Below are positions 26,257-35,035 of a DNA stretch of 64,000 nucleotides, piece by piece; the stretch's first letter is position 1; each line of letters starts with the position of its first letter. Made by a program: the position numbers and the translations under genes. The notes beneath the pieces were generated by a model that was not told the DNA's origin, did not search any database, and was given only the letters and a program-made list of their open reading frames with translations. Source of the stretch: Fusobacterium varium (lineage in GTDB: Bacteria > Fusobacteriota > Fusobacteriia > Fusobacteriales > Fusobacteriaceae); the NCBI GenBank assembly GCA_021531615.1, contig JADYUE010000001.1, positions 62,001 through 126,000 of the forward strand. The letters run 5' to 3'.

Positions 26257-28605
26257 TTAGTCTGGATTTACAACATACTCTGTAAGTTCGTTTACAAACT
26301 TAAGTGTCTTATCGTTTTTATCATTAACTGGGTTAAATTCTACTATATCAACAGATGTGATTGAGTAGTTTTTAAATAGATACTTAAATGTTTGGAAGAT
26401 CTCATCAGTAGTGAATCCATTTCTTACTGGAGTACTTACCCCTGGTGCTAATTCAGGGTTAACTGAATCAACGTCAAAACTGATGTGAAGGTTATCTATT
26501 TGTAAGTATTCTCTTATTTCTTCAAGGATATTATCAAGTCCTTTTTGTAGTACTTCATCGTGATAGATTACTTTTACTCCAAGTTGATCAATAATCTCTC
26601 TCTCTTTAAAGTCAAGATCTCTTGCACCTAGTATAACAACATTTTTACTATCTATTTTAGCCCCTTCATAGAAACAGTTTACAAGATCTCTATCCCCTGC
26701 TCCTTGTAATAGTGCTAAAGGCATTCCATGGATATTTCCAGTAATAGTTGACTCATCAGTATTCATGTCTCCGTGAGCATCTATCCAGATAACTCCAATC
26801 TCTTTTTCAAGTGAAACTCCTGAGATACTTCCTAGAGCGATTGAGTGGTCTCCACCAATAACTATAGGTCTATATCCATCTCTTACAGCTTCATTTACTG
26901 CAGTTGCAAGTTTTTCACAAGTGTTAAGAATTGTATTCTTATATTTTAAGTTCCATTCATTGAAGTTTTCTTTTTGTTTTTCAACTTCAATAATTTCCAT
27001 CTCATCAAATGTATCTGGGAATGCTTCACATAATGTATCTGGTCCAAACTCGATTCCAGCTTTGTTTGCTCCTAAGTTCATAGGCACACCAAACATCATG
27101 CTCTTCATCTTTTCTGTATATAGGTAGATAGCGTCTTCTTCTTCAATTACATTGATATTAATTAATTCAGGATCTGCCATACCTTGAATATGAAGTTGAG
27201 CTTCTTTTAAATCTTCTACATATTCAATAATCTCTTCAGTAATTCTTTCTCCTGGAGTGATAATAGGAATTCCAGGTGGATAAGCCATTATCATCTCTCC
27301 ACAGATCTTACCAGCACTTTCTTTAAATGGAATAGTGTTCTTTTCACTGTAGAATGCTTCCCTTGGAATTAGAACTTGCTCAGGGATTCCTGGCATTCTA
27401 ATTATATTTCTCTTAATTTTATTTCCTTTTCCATAGTATCTATTGCTAATATCTTTAAGAGCTGCAATAAATTTATCTATACTTTCATCAGTATCTCCTA
27501 TTGTAATAAGTCCTAAAACATTATAGAAGTCTGAAAGTTCCATTTGAATATTGTAATCATCAACAAGTAGAGTTTCTAACTCTGCCCCTGTAAGTCCTAA
27601 TTCTTTAGCTGTAACAGTTACTTTTGTAGGGTCAAAAGCGAATACTCCTTCTCTTCCTACAATCTCTTCACCAAAACAAGACATTCCAGGTATTTTATTT
27701 ACTTCACTTCTAAATCTTTTAGCAAGTTTAATAGCTTTATCTAAAAGAGCTGTTCCTTCAGTTGCTATTTGTCTTCTAGCACAATCTAATGATGCCATTA
27801 AAGGATATGAAGGTGAAGTTGTATGTAATAAACTTAGTATTTGTTGAACTTTATTTACATCAATTCTATCTGAATTTACATGTAAAAGTGACATTTGAGT
27901 CATAGCTCCAATAATCTTATGAGTACTTTGAGTACACATATCTGCTCCAGCATCTACTGCTGAAATAGGTAGATCATCATGGAAGTGAAGATGAGGTCCA
28001 TGAGCTTCATCTACTATTAGTGGAATATCATAGCTGTGAACAATATCAGCTATCTTTTTAATATCAGTAGCAACTCCATAATAAGTTGGGTTGATAATAA
28101 GTACAGCCTTAATATCTGGATGTTGCTTTAACATATTTTCAACAGTTTGAGGTCTGACACCATGAGCTATTCCTAACTCCTCATCAATCTCTGGGTTCAT
28201 ATAGATAGGTTCAGATCCACTTAAAATAATTCCTGCTGAAACTGATTTATGAACATTTCTAGGAACAAGAATTTTATCTCCAGCTTTCATTACAGACATA
28301 ATCATTGCTTGAATTGCCCCTGAAGTTCCGTTTACTGCAAAGAAACTTTTCTTTACACCATAGGCATCTGCTGCCAGTTCTTGTGCTTCCTTTATACAAC
28401 TTTTTGGTTGGTGTAATCCATCTACCATTTTAAAAATAGTTACATCCATGGAGAAAGGTCCATTCCCCATAAAATCATAAAATTCTTTATCTACTCCTTT
28501 TCCTCTTTTGTGTCCAGGAACATGAAATGGAAGAATATCTCTACCAACATATTCATTTTTTAACACTGAGAATAGTGGAGTTTTACTTTGGTCTAGCTTT
28601 GACAT
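26257..28605 (-). CDS. Fused Orn/Lys/Arg decarboxylase and arginase
   Basis: 782 residues, two enzymes in one chain. Residues 1 to about 490: fold-I PLP decarboxylase of the SpeA/YaaO type (PFHVPGHKRG near 26-35, VDEAHGPHLHF near 198-208, Schiff-base Lys in STHKIIG at 230). Residues about 500-782: ureohydrolase with manganese motifs GGDHS (584-588), DAHGD (609-613), SFDVD (709-713). DAHGDMNT and NIHGMPLA are arginase-like rather than agmatinase-like. The chain could take arginine to ornithine and urea, then putrescine; or agmatine then putrescine if the order is reversed. RBS AAGGAGG. Confidence 0.88.
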   Translation of the reverse strand: MSKLDQSKTPLFSVLKNEYVGRDILPFHVPGHKRGKGVDKEFYDFMGNGPFSMDVTIFKMVDGLHQPKSCIKEAQELAADAYGVKKSFFAVNGTSGAIQAMIMSVMKAGDKILVPRNVHKSVSAGIILSGSEPIYMNPEIDEELGIAHGVRPQTVENMLKQHPDIKAVLIINPTYYGVATDIKKIADIVHSYDIPLIVDEAHGPHLHFHDDLPISAVDAGADMCTQSTHKIIGAMTQMSLLHVNSDRIDVNKVQQILSLLHTTSPSYPLMASLDCARRQIATEGTALLDKAIKLAKRFRSEVNKIPGMSCFGEEIVGREGVFAFDPTKVTVTAKELGLTGAELETLLVDDYNIQMELSDFYNVLGLITIGDTDESIDKFIAALKDISNRYYGKGNKIKRNIIRMPGIPEQVLIPREAFYSEKNTIPFKESAGKICGEMIMAYPPGIPIITPGERITEEIIEYVEDLKEAQLHIQGMADPELININVIEEEDAIYLYTEKMKSMMFGVPMNLGANKAGIEFGPDTLCEAFPDTFDEMEIIEVEKQKENFNEWNLKYKNTILNTCEKLATAVNEAVRDGYRPIVIGGDHSIALGSISGVSLEKEIGVIWIDAHGDMNTDESTITGNIHGMPLALLQGAGDRDLVNCFYEGAKIDSKNVVILGARDLDFKEREIIDQLGVKVIYHDEVLQKGLDNILEEIREYLQIDNLHISFDVDSVNPELAPGVSTPVRNGFTTDEIFQTFKYLFKNYSITSVDIVEFNPVNDKNDKTLKFVNELTEYVVNPD

Positions 28606-28758
28606 CTTACCTCCTTATAGTTAAATTTTTTATTTTATATATTTGTAGCATAATGCTATAATAAATATTATCCAAATTCTGTAATTCTTCAAATACGATG
28701 TATTGTAAGACTTTTTATAAAATTAGTCAATCATTTTTAATTTTTTTAGGAGAAAAAT

Positions 28759-29346
28759 ATGAAAAAAATTTTAATACTTATCTCACAAGGGGTTGAAATC
28801 CTTGAGGTATCTCCCTTTATTGACATTTTTGGCTGGAATATGGTTGTAGGAAAAAAGAACACTATAACTACCACAGTTAGCATACATGATATAATATATT
28901 GTACATGGAATTTAAAAATTTTTCCACAACTAAATTTAAAAAAAGAGAATATTGATCTTGAAGAGTATGATGCTTTAGTTATACCTGGTGGATTTGGTAA
29001 GGCAGATTTCTTCAATGATATGAAAGATTCTATCTTTAAAAATGTAATTCAACACTTCAATGAAAAAAATAAAATAATTGTAGGAGTTTGTACAGGGGTT
29101 ATTCCCTTAGGAGAGGCAGGAATCTTAAAGGGAAGGAAAGCAACAACTTATCTACTAGATAATGAAAGATATTTCTCTCAATTAGAAAAATATGGAGCTA
29201 TTCCAATAAGAGAGGAGATTGTAGAGGATAAAAATCTTATCACTTGTTCTGGACCGAAAAATGCTTTAGAAACAGCATTTCTACTTTTAGAAAAATTCAG
29301 TGACAAAGAAAATTGTAATATTGTGAAAAAAAATATGTGTTTTTAA
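28759..29346 (+). CDS. DJ-1/PfpI family protein
   Basis: 195 residues. ILISQGVEILEVSPFIDIFG at the start, ALVIPGGFGKADFF near 75 and the nucleophile elbow IIVGVCTGVIPLGEAG with Cys near 114. DJ-1/ThiJ members are glyoxalases, deglycase-like proteins or chaperones; the exact activity cannot be told. RBS TAGGAG. Monocistronic. Confidence 0.88.
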   Translation: MKKILILISQGVEILEVSPFIDIFGWNMVVGKKNTITTTVSIHDIIYCTWNLKIFPQLNLKKENIDLEEYDALVIPGGFGKADFFNDMKDSIFKNVIQHFNEKNKIIVGVCTGVIPLGEAGILKGRKATTYLLDNERYFSQLEKYGAIPIREEIVEDKNLITCSGPKNALETAFLLLEKFSDKENCNIVKKNMCF

Positions 29347-29453
29347 TATAATTTTTATTTTTTTGTGTTAAAGATTAAAAAAAAGGATGAAATTTATATA
29401 AATTTATGTTATTCTTATATTAGGTAGTAAAAATATTATATGAGGTGAAATTT

Positions 29454-29954
29454 ATGAAAATTACTGAAAATGCAGTTGTAACACTAGAATTTAAAGTTTA
29501 TGATAATGATACAAATGAGCTTTTAGAAGATACAAAAGAAGTTGGTCCTTTCTTCTATATCCATGGAATTGGAGCTTTTGTTCCTAAAGTTGAAGAAACT
29601 CTTGAAGGAAAAGAAAGAGGATTTAAAACTGTTATGACTCTTACTCCTGAAGAAGGATATGGAGAATATGATGAAGATCTTATCATGGAAATGAGCAAAG
29701 AAGATTTTGCTGACTTTGATGATATCTATGAAGGAATGGAATTTGTTGCTGACATGGAAGATGATGAAACTGGAGAAGAAAGCGAACAAGAGTTCGTTAT
29801 CACTTCAATAGAAGATGATGTTGTAACTACAGATGGTAACCATCCATTTGCTGGAAGAAACTTAAGATTTGAAGTTGAGGTTACAGGAGTTAGAGAAGCT
29901 TCAGAAGTTGAGCTTGAACATGGACACCCTCACTTTGAAGGATTTGAAGACTAA
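29454..29954 (+). CDS. slyD: FKBP-type peptidyl-prolyl isomerase, SlyD-like
   Basis: About 166 residues from ATG 29454 (GAGGTGAAATTT upstream; a GTG 9 bases earlier overlaps the RBS). SlyD architecture: split FKBP core (VTLEFKVYDNDTNELLEDTK ... GPFFYIHGIGAFVPKVEETL ... TLTPEEGYGEYD) with an IF insert (about 75-130) and NHPFAGRNLRFEVEVTGVREA. The short acidic/His tail (ELEHGHPHFEGFED) is a reduced version of the metal-binding tail. Cytoplasmic folding helper. Confidence 0.9.
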   Translation: MKITENAVVTLEFKVYDNDTNELLEDTKEVGPFFYIHGIGAFVPKVEETLEGKERGFKTVMTLTPEEGYGEYDEDLIMEMSKEDFADFDDIYEGMEFVADMEDDETGEESEQEFVITSIEDDVVTTDGNHPFAGRNLRFEVEVTGVREASEVELEHGHPHFEGFED

Positions 29955-30027
29955 TAATTTCAGTTAAAAAAGGGGAAGAAATTCCCCTTTACATTTATAA
30001 TTAAATTTATTTAGGAGGAAAAGTTTT

Positions 30028-30459
30028 ATGAAAATTGCTTTAGGTGCTGACCACGGAGGATTTGAATTAAAAGAAAAAATAAAAGCACACCTTATTGAAA
30101 AAGGATATGAAGTTCTTGATTTAGGAACTCACTCAACTGAATCAGTAGATTACCCAACTTTTGGACATGCTGTTGGACATGCTGTTGTTGATAAAAAAGC
30201 TGACTATGGAGTTCTTGTTTGTGGAACTGGTATTGGTATATCTATTGCTGCAAATAAAGTTCCTGGTGTAAGAGCTGCTCTTTGCACAAATACAACTATG
30301 GCTAGACTTACAAGAGAACACAACAATGCTAATATATTAGCTATGGGAGGAAGAATTGTTGGTGACGTTCTTGCTCTTGAAATGGTAGATGTTTTCTTAG
30401 CTACTGAATTCCAAGGTGGAAGACACGAAAAAAGAGTAGATGCAATAGAAAATATTTAA
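30028..30459 (+). CDS. rpiB: Ribose-5-phosphate isomerase B
   Basis: 143 residues. ALGADHGGFELKEKIKAHL at the start, SVDYPTFGHAVGHAV, catalytic Cys loop GVLVCGTGIGISIAANK (Cys near 66) and NNANILAMGGRIVGD. Interconverts ribose-5-phosphate and ribulose-5-phosphate. RBS TAGGAGG; followed 24 bases later by hinT in the same operon. Confidence 0.95.
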   Translation: MKIALGADHGGFELKEKIKAHLIEKGYEVLDLGTHSTESVDYPTFGHAVGHAVVDKKADYGVLVCGTGIGISIAANKVPGVRAALCTNTTMARLTREHNNANILAMGGRIVGDVLALEMVDVFLATEFQGGRHEKRVDAIENI

Positions 30460-30483
30460 TTAAATTTTAGGAGATGATTTTTT

Positions 30484-30822
30484 ATGGCTACTATATTTAC
30501 TAAAATTATAAATAGAGAGATCCCTGCAACTATAGTTTATGAAACTGATACAGTATTGGCATTTAAAGATATTGCCCCTGCTGCTCCTATTCATATTCTA
30601 GTTGTTCCTAAAAAAGAGATTCCTACTATTAACGATATAACTCCTGAAGATAAAAATATAATAGGAGATATGTATCTTGCTATTGCTCATATAGCTAAAG
30701 AGCTTGGAATAGCTGAACAAGGATACAGAGTTATCACAAACTGTAACGAATATGGTGGACAAGAGGTTTTCCATCTTCACTTCCATCTACTTGGTGGTAA
30801 AAAAATGGGAGCTCTTGCATAA
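30484..30822 (+). CDS. hinT: HIT-family nucleotide hydrolase (HinT-like)
   Basis: 112 residues. TIFTKIINREIPATIVYE opens the protein and the histidine triad is HLHFHLLGG near 97-105 (HxHxHxx). HinT enzymes hydrolyse adenosine 5'-phosphoramidates and aminoacyl-AMP. A strong bidirectional terminator follows. Confidence 0.93.
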   Translation: MATIFTKIINREIPATIVYETDTVLAFKDIAPAAPIHILVVPKKEIPTINDITPEDKNIIGDMYLAIAHIAKELGIAEQGYRVITNCNEYGGQEVFHLHFHLLGGKKMGALA

Positions 30823-30832
30823 AATAAAAGAG

Positions 30833-30858
30833 AAAGAGAGGTGTAAAAACCTCTCTTT
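30833..30858. terminator. Bidirectional terminator
   Basis: Perfect 10-bp stem AAAGAGAGGT/ACCTCTCTTT (30833-30842 with 30849-30858) between converging genes. Confidence 0.85.
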
Positions 30859-30860
30859 AA

Positions 30861-31841
30861 TTATATCTCATCTGTTTTTTCAAAAAAGAACATCTCACTT
30901 TTACAATTTTCTTCACATTTATATAAAGTGATGCTCTCTTCTTTTATCTGATTTTTATACTTCTCATTTTTCCCTAATGTTGTAACTTTTAATTTAAAGA
31001 ATTTCTCCTCTTTTTTACTGATCTCTTCCTCTTCATCATAAAAAATATCAGCTTCAAAATTCTTAGGAGCTATCCCCATAAAATCTCTAAAATCAAATAG
31101 ACTATTTTCACTTTTCCTATCTTTTAAAATCTCTGTTACAAAATTTCTTATATTTCTTTCAGAATAAGGACTTCTATTGTACACTAAAGCATCTAATCTC
31201 TTATTATAAGGTATATTTTTTATACTTGTAATTCCCAATGTAATATGAGCATCAGCCCCTATCATCTTTAATAGACTTAAAGGACGGATATCATTTTTTC
31301 CCTTTAACACAACAATAGTTACATCAGGATACAATCTTTTTACTTTGTGATAGTTACACATAATTTTATCATAATTTTTATCACTAATAGTTAAAATTCC
31401 AACTCCATTGATAGACATAATCCAAGGATCAATAGAGTTGTATAGATCTAATTTGTAACCAAAAGGAATTGAATTTGATTGGAGAAAATCATCTGTTGTT
31501 TTTTCATCGAAGTTAAAATTGTGATATAAGTTCTTTAATTTCTCTATATCAAAATCCCCTAAATTTTTTATTGTAAGTACTCCTCTTACTCCTAAATCAT
31601 TGGCTAGATACTCTCTATCACTAAAGACAACTGTATTTTTTAGATACTCATATCTTCTTTTACTAAGAAAATATCTTTTTAACTCATCTAACATACTTAA
31701 ATTTTCTTCTGTATTACTTTTAAATTGTAAAAAAATTAGATAATCAGTCTCAGAATTTCTTAAAATATCTGTTATAGATGTTTTAAAATTTTCTCTATTC
31801 ACCAATATCATTTTTTTCTCTTTATTATTGATTTTCTCCAT
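30861..31841 (-). CDS. Protein of unknown function, 326 residues
   Basis: No signal peptide or membrane segments and no motif I recognise. The N-terminal 150 residues are alpha/beta (YLIFLQFKSN, NTVVFSDREYLANDLGVRGV), the central part has VTIVVLKGKNDIRPLSLLKM and IGADAHITLG, and the last 70 are acidic/basic and low-complexity with two Cys (CEENCKSE). RBS AGAGG. The converging gene upstream of the terminator is unrelated. Confidence 0.7.
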   Translation of the reverse strand: MEKINNKEKKMILVNRENFKTSITDILRNSETDYLIFLQFKSNTEENLSMLDELKRYFLSKRRYEYLKNTVVFSDREYLANDLGVRGVLTIKNLGDFDIEKLKNLYHNFNFDEKTTDDFLQSNSIPFGYKLDLYNSIDPWIMSINGVGILTISDKNYDKIMCNYHKVKRLYPDVTIVVLKGKNDIRPLSLLKMIGADAHITLGITSIKNIPYNKRLDALVYNRSPYSERNIRNFVTEILKDRKSENSLFDFRDFMGIAPKNFEADIFYDEEEEISKKEEKFFKLKVTTLGKNEKYKNQIKEESITLYKCEENCKSEMFFFEKTDEI

Positions 31842-31965
31842 AAAAACAACCTCTATCTTCTATTTGATACCTATATATTATCATTTTTTTATGTGAAATT
31901 AAACAAATATTTTAAACTATACCATTTATATTAACTTTATGTTATAATAAAAATGGTGATGGAGT

Positions 31966-32157
31966 ATGGAAAATTTAAGGGAATATAAAGAAAAACTAGA
32001 GAGAATCGAGGCAAATTGTAGAAATTGCCATGCTAAGATGTGTAATATTTGTCCTAATAATAAGATAAAAACCAAACTTAGAAAAGAGATTGAAAAATTT
32101 GAAGGAAGTTCAGAAAAGAAAAGTTTTTTGAAAAAACTGAAAGAGTTTTTCAATTAA
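31966..32157 (+). CDS. Small CxxC/CxxC protein
   Basis: 63 residues, charged and helical. Central NCRNCHAKMCNICPN supplies a CxxC-x4-CxxC arrangement, suggestive of zinc or cluster binding. RBS GGTGATGGAGT is modest. An upstream TTATAAT (about 31941) may be its -10 element. Followed by a 9-bp palindromic hairpin (AGAAAATTC/GAATTTTCT, 32167-32186). Family unknown. Confidence 0.55.
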   Translation: MENLREYKEKLERIEANCRNCHAKMCNICPNNKIKTKLRKEIEKFEGSSEKKSFLKKLKEFFN

Positions 32158-32198
32158 AATTTTGATAGAAAATTCTTGAATTTTCTAAGATTTTGCAG

Positions 32199-32238
32199 TA
32201 AAATCCTCTTTAGAATTATATTTCTTAGGAGGATTTTA
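32199..32238 (+). promoter_or_regulatory. RBS-sequestering hairpin of the DUF486 gene
   Basis: TAAAATCCTC (32199-32208) is the exact reverse complement of GAGGATTTTA (32229-32238), which contains the ribosome binding site and the A of the ATG. The closed form would block translation. Confidence 0.5.
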
Positions 32239-32570
32239 TGAAATTTTTACCAATCTGTTTACTATTTATCTCTAATATTTTTATGTCTTTTGCTTGGTAT
32301 GGGCATCTGAAAAATACTAAAAGTGCTTTACTTTTTGCAATTATCACAAGTTGGGGAATAGCTTTCTTTGAATATTGTTTTTCAATTCCAGCTAATAGAA
32401 TTGGAGCTCAATATTTTACAGTAGCTCAATTAAAAATTATCCAAGAGGTTATTACTTTAATAGTTTTCTCTGGGTTCTCTATTTTATACTTAAAACAAGA
32501 GTTTAGATTGAACTATATCTATGCTTTTCTTTGTATGATAGGGGCAGTGTACTTCATGTTTAAAAAATAA
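32238..32570 (+). CDS. DUF486/DMT-family membrane protein
   Basis: 110 residues with four hydrophobic helices. FMSFAWYGHLKNTK, SWGIAFFEYCFSIPANRIG and FTVAQLKIIQEVITLIVFSG are the DUF486 signature. Function unknown, small drug/metabolite transporter-like. RBS AGGAGG lies in the 3' arm of a 10-bp stem. Confidence 0.88.
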   Translation: MKFLPICLLFISNIFMSFAWYGHLKNTKSALLFAIITSWGIAFFEYCFSIPANRIGAQYFTVAQLKIIQEVITLIVFSGFSILYLKQEFRLNYIYAFLCMIGAVYFMFKK

Positions 32571-32596
32571 TTGAATTAAGTTTTCTTGATAAGGAG

Positions 32597-32621
32597 CAGG
32601 AGAAATATCTCCTGTTTTTTT
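32597..32621 (+). terminator. Terminator after the DUF486 gene
   Basis: CAGGAGA-AATA-TCTCCTG stem (32597-32603/32608-32614) followed by TTTTTTTT. Confidence 0.85.
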
Positions 32622-32649
32622 ATAAACTATTATTAATAATATATAAAGA

Positions 32650-32678
32650 TTGACACAAGGGGTTCACCTTGTTATTAT
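32650..32678 (+). promoter_or_regulatory. sppA promoter with dyad in the spacer
   Basis: TTGACA (32650-32655), 17-bp spacer, TATTAT (32673-32678). ACAAGG (32655-32660) and CCTTGT (32667-32672) form a perfect 6-bp dyad filling the spacer, a likely repressor or activator site. Confidence 0.6.
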
Positions 32679-32709
32679 AATAATAGCAATAAAAATAGGT
32701 GGTGAAAAA

Positions 32710-34449
32710 ATGAAATTTTTTAAATTTTTAAAGAAAATAATATTTGGAACTATCTTTTTTGTAATAAAAGAGATATTTTCATTTTTAATAAAGGGATTTC
32801 TATTTTTAATTATTCTCTTTGGAATTAGTGGAATAGTTTTAAATGAGATATTAGAAAAAGATAGTATAACTTTAGAAAATGAAAGCTATATTGAATTAGA
32901 TTTAGCTAGAGAATTTAAAGAGAAAAATAAAAATCTTCCAGAGATTTTGAAAAATGAAGATATAAACTTTTATTCACTTCTTAAAACTTTTGATTCTATT
33001 GAAAAAGATGAAAAAGTAAAGGGAGTTATACTTAAATTAGATAATTTAGCTTTAAATAGAGGACAGATTGAAGAGTTAAGCGAGAAATTAACTTCATTAA
33101 AAGCTAAAAATAAAATGGTGTATAGCTATATGACATCTGTTGATAATAGAAATTATTCTCTTGCTACTAAAAGCAGTGAAATATTTATGCCCCCAGCAAT
33201 GAGTGCAAATGTAAATATCACTGGATATTATGCTGAAATGATGTACTATAAAAACTTAGCTGATAGATTGGGAATAAAAGTTAATGTAGTCCATGTTGGA
33301 GACTATAAATCATATGGTGAGCAATATGTAAAGGATAAGATGTCTCCAGAGTATAAAGAGAATATGGAGAGACTTTTAAATAAGGTCTATGATAATTTTG
33401 TAAAAAATATTAGCAAAGATAGAAAGCTAAATGAAAATCTAATTAATGAAAGAATTTTAGCTGGAGATTTGATGGTTTCAGAGCCTTATCAACTGAAAAA
33501 GTTGGGAATGGTAGATGAATTGGTGTATTATGAACAACTTAAAGAGTTTTTAGGAAAGAAAAAAGTTGTCCCTTTAGAAAAATATGCTCAATATGTTCAA
33601 AATAGTAAAAAAACAAATAGAAAAAATAGTGATAAAATAGCTATTATCTATGCAGAAGGAACTATTTTAATGGGGGAAGAGCCTAGAAATCTTTCTGATC
33701 AGTTAACTCCAAATACAATAGTAAATGAATTAGATAAAGCTTTAAAAGATAAAAATGTAAAAGGGATAGTATTGAGAGTAAACTCTCCTGGTGGCTCTGC
33801 TTTAGCCTCTGCAATAATTAACAACAAGATCAAGGAAGTTAATAAGGTTAAGCCTGTGTATGTCTCTATTGGGGGAATAGCAGCTTCTGGAGGCTACTAT
33901 ATCTCTGCTGATGCAAAGAAAATTTATGCTGATAAAGGAAGCCTTACTGGTTCAATAGGGGTTGTAAGTTTAATTCCAAATATTAAAGAGTTAATTGGAA
34001 AAATAGATATAAATGTAGAGGAACTAAAAAAAGGTGAGTATGCTGATATATACTCTTTGACAAATGAAGTTAATAAAGATAAGTTAGATAAAATATATGC
34101 TTCAAACTTAAAAGTCTATGACGAGTTTTTAAATGTAGTTTCAGAGGGAAGAGATCTGAATAGAGAGTATGTTCACTCAATAGCTCAAGGAAAAGTTTGG
34201 CTAGGAGAAGAGGCATTTGAATTAAAACTTGTAAATGAAATTGGAGGAATAGAATCTACAATAGCTGGTTTAGCTAATGATCTGAATCTAACTAATTACA
34301 ATGTTATAGAGATTTCAGAATCTTTAGATTACAATTCACTATTAAAAAAATATGTACCTTTAATGAAATTAAGTGAAAAAATTCAATCAACTTTTATTGA
34401 AAAAGAGTTATATTTCAAATCTTTATACTATTTTCCCTATAATATTTAA
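32710..34449 (+). CDS. sppA: Signal peptide peptidase SppA (protease IV type)
   Basis: About 579 residues from ATG 32710 (GGTGGTG upstream); the frame is open from 32650, but that TTG is the -35 box. One N-terminal membrane segment (about 20-50), then tandem SppA (67K) domains: catalytic Lys in VGDYKSYGEQY in the first, and catalytic Ser in GIAASGGYYISADAKKI in the second, with SLTGSIGVV after it. Membrane-anchored protease degrading cleaved signal peptides. Length matches the long SppA form. Confidence 0.93.
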   Translation: MKFFKFLKKIIFGTIFFVIKEIFSFLIKGFLFLIILFGISGIVLNEILEKDSITLENESYIELDLAREFKEKNKNLPEILKNEDINFYSLLKTFDSIEKDEKVKGVILKLDNLALNRGQIEELSEKLTSLKAKNKMVYSYMTSVDNRNYSLATKSSEIFMPPAMSANVNITGYYAEMMYYKNLADRLGIKVNVVHVGDYKSYGEQYVKDKMSPEYKENMERLLNKVYDNFVKNISKDRKLNENLINERILAGDLMVSEPYQLKKLGMVDELVYYEQLKEFLGKKKVVPLEKYAQYVQNSKKTNRKNSDKIAIIYAEGTILMGEEPRNLSDQLTPNTIVNELDKALKDKNVKGIVLRVNSPGGSALASAIINNKIKEVNKVKPVYVSIGGIAASGGYYISADAKKIYADKGSLTGSIGVVSLIPNIKELIGKIDINVEELKKGEYADIYSLTNEVNKDKLDKIYASNLKVYDEFLNVVSEGRDLNREYVHSIAQGKVWLGEEAFELKLVNEIGGIESTIAGLANDLNLTNYNVIEISESLDYNSLLKKYVPLMKLSEKIQSTFIEKELYFKSLYYFPYNI

Positions 34450-34456
34450 GTAAAGG

Positions 34457-34486
34457 TTGAAAATTAGGTATAAATTATGATATAAT
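34457..34486 (+). promoter_or_regulatory. ybaB promoter
   Basis: TTGAAA (34457-34462), 18-bp spacer, TATAAT (34481-34486). Confidence 0.6.
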
Positions 34487-34523
34487 CAATCGTAAAGAAC
34501 ACAAAACTAGGAGGAAATGATAA

Positions 34524-34877
34524 ATGGTTAGAAAATTAAAAGGTGGAAGAACTAATGGAGCAGGTAGCCAAATGGATATATTAAAACAAGCTCAAGTTAT
34601 GCAACAACAAATGATGGCAGTTCAAGAAGGATTAAAAGAAAAAGAACTTGTTGCATCAGTTGGTGGAGGAGCTGTTACTGTTAAAGTAAATGGACAAAAA
34701 GAACTTCTTGAAGTTAAATTCACTGATGAAGTAGTTAAAGAAGCTGCTGAAGATAAAGAGATGTTAGAAGATTTAGTTCTTTCTGCTGTTAAAGAAGCTA
34801 TGAGACAAGCTGACGAATTAGCTGAAGCTGAAATGGGAAAAGTAACTGGTGGAATTAATATCCCTGGATTATTCTAA
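34524..34877 (+). CDS. ybaB: YbaB/EbfC nucleoid-associated protein
   Basis: 117 residues. Central signature KELVASVGGGAVTVKVNGQKELLEVKF and the long C-terminal helix (ADELAEAEMGKVTGGINIPG) match YbaB/EbfC, a small dimeric DNA-binding protein. The family usually sits beside dnaX and recR; neither is present here. RBS AGGAGG. Confidence 0.93.
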   Translation: MVRKLKGGRTNGAGSQMDILKQAQVMQQQMMAVQEGLKEKELVASVGGGAVTVKVNGQKELLEVKFTDEVVKEAAEDKEMLEDLVLSAVKEAMRQADELAEAEMGKVTGGINIPGLF

Positions 34878-34901
34878 TTAAATAGCTATAATAAAATAAT
34901 G

Positions 34902-34949
34902 ACTACACCTAAAATCTTAGAAATTAAGATAGAGGGTGTAGTTTTTTTA
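34902..34949 (+). terminator. ybaB terminator
   Basis: ACTACACC (34902-34909) pairs with GGTGTAGT (34935-34942); an inner ATCTTA/TTAAGAT stem extends it; TTTTTTT follows. Confidence 0.85.
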
Positions 34950-35003
34950 TCTCTTCTAAAGGCAGTATACTAAATCTTATTTAGTAAAAACAATTAACAA
35001 AAA

Positions 35004-35031
35004 AAACACCTAGAAACTAATCTAAGTGTTT
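35004..35031. terminator. Terminator downstream of the cas operon
   Basis: AACACCTAGA/TCTAAGTGTT stem (one G-T pair) flanked by runs of A and T on both sides, so usable in either direction. On the - strand it closes the cas2-proximal region. Confidence 0.7.
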
Positions 35032-35035
35032 TTTA

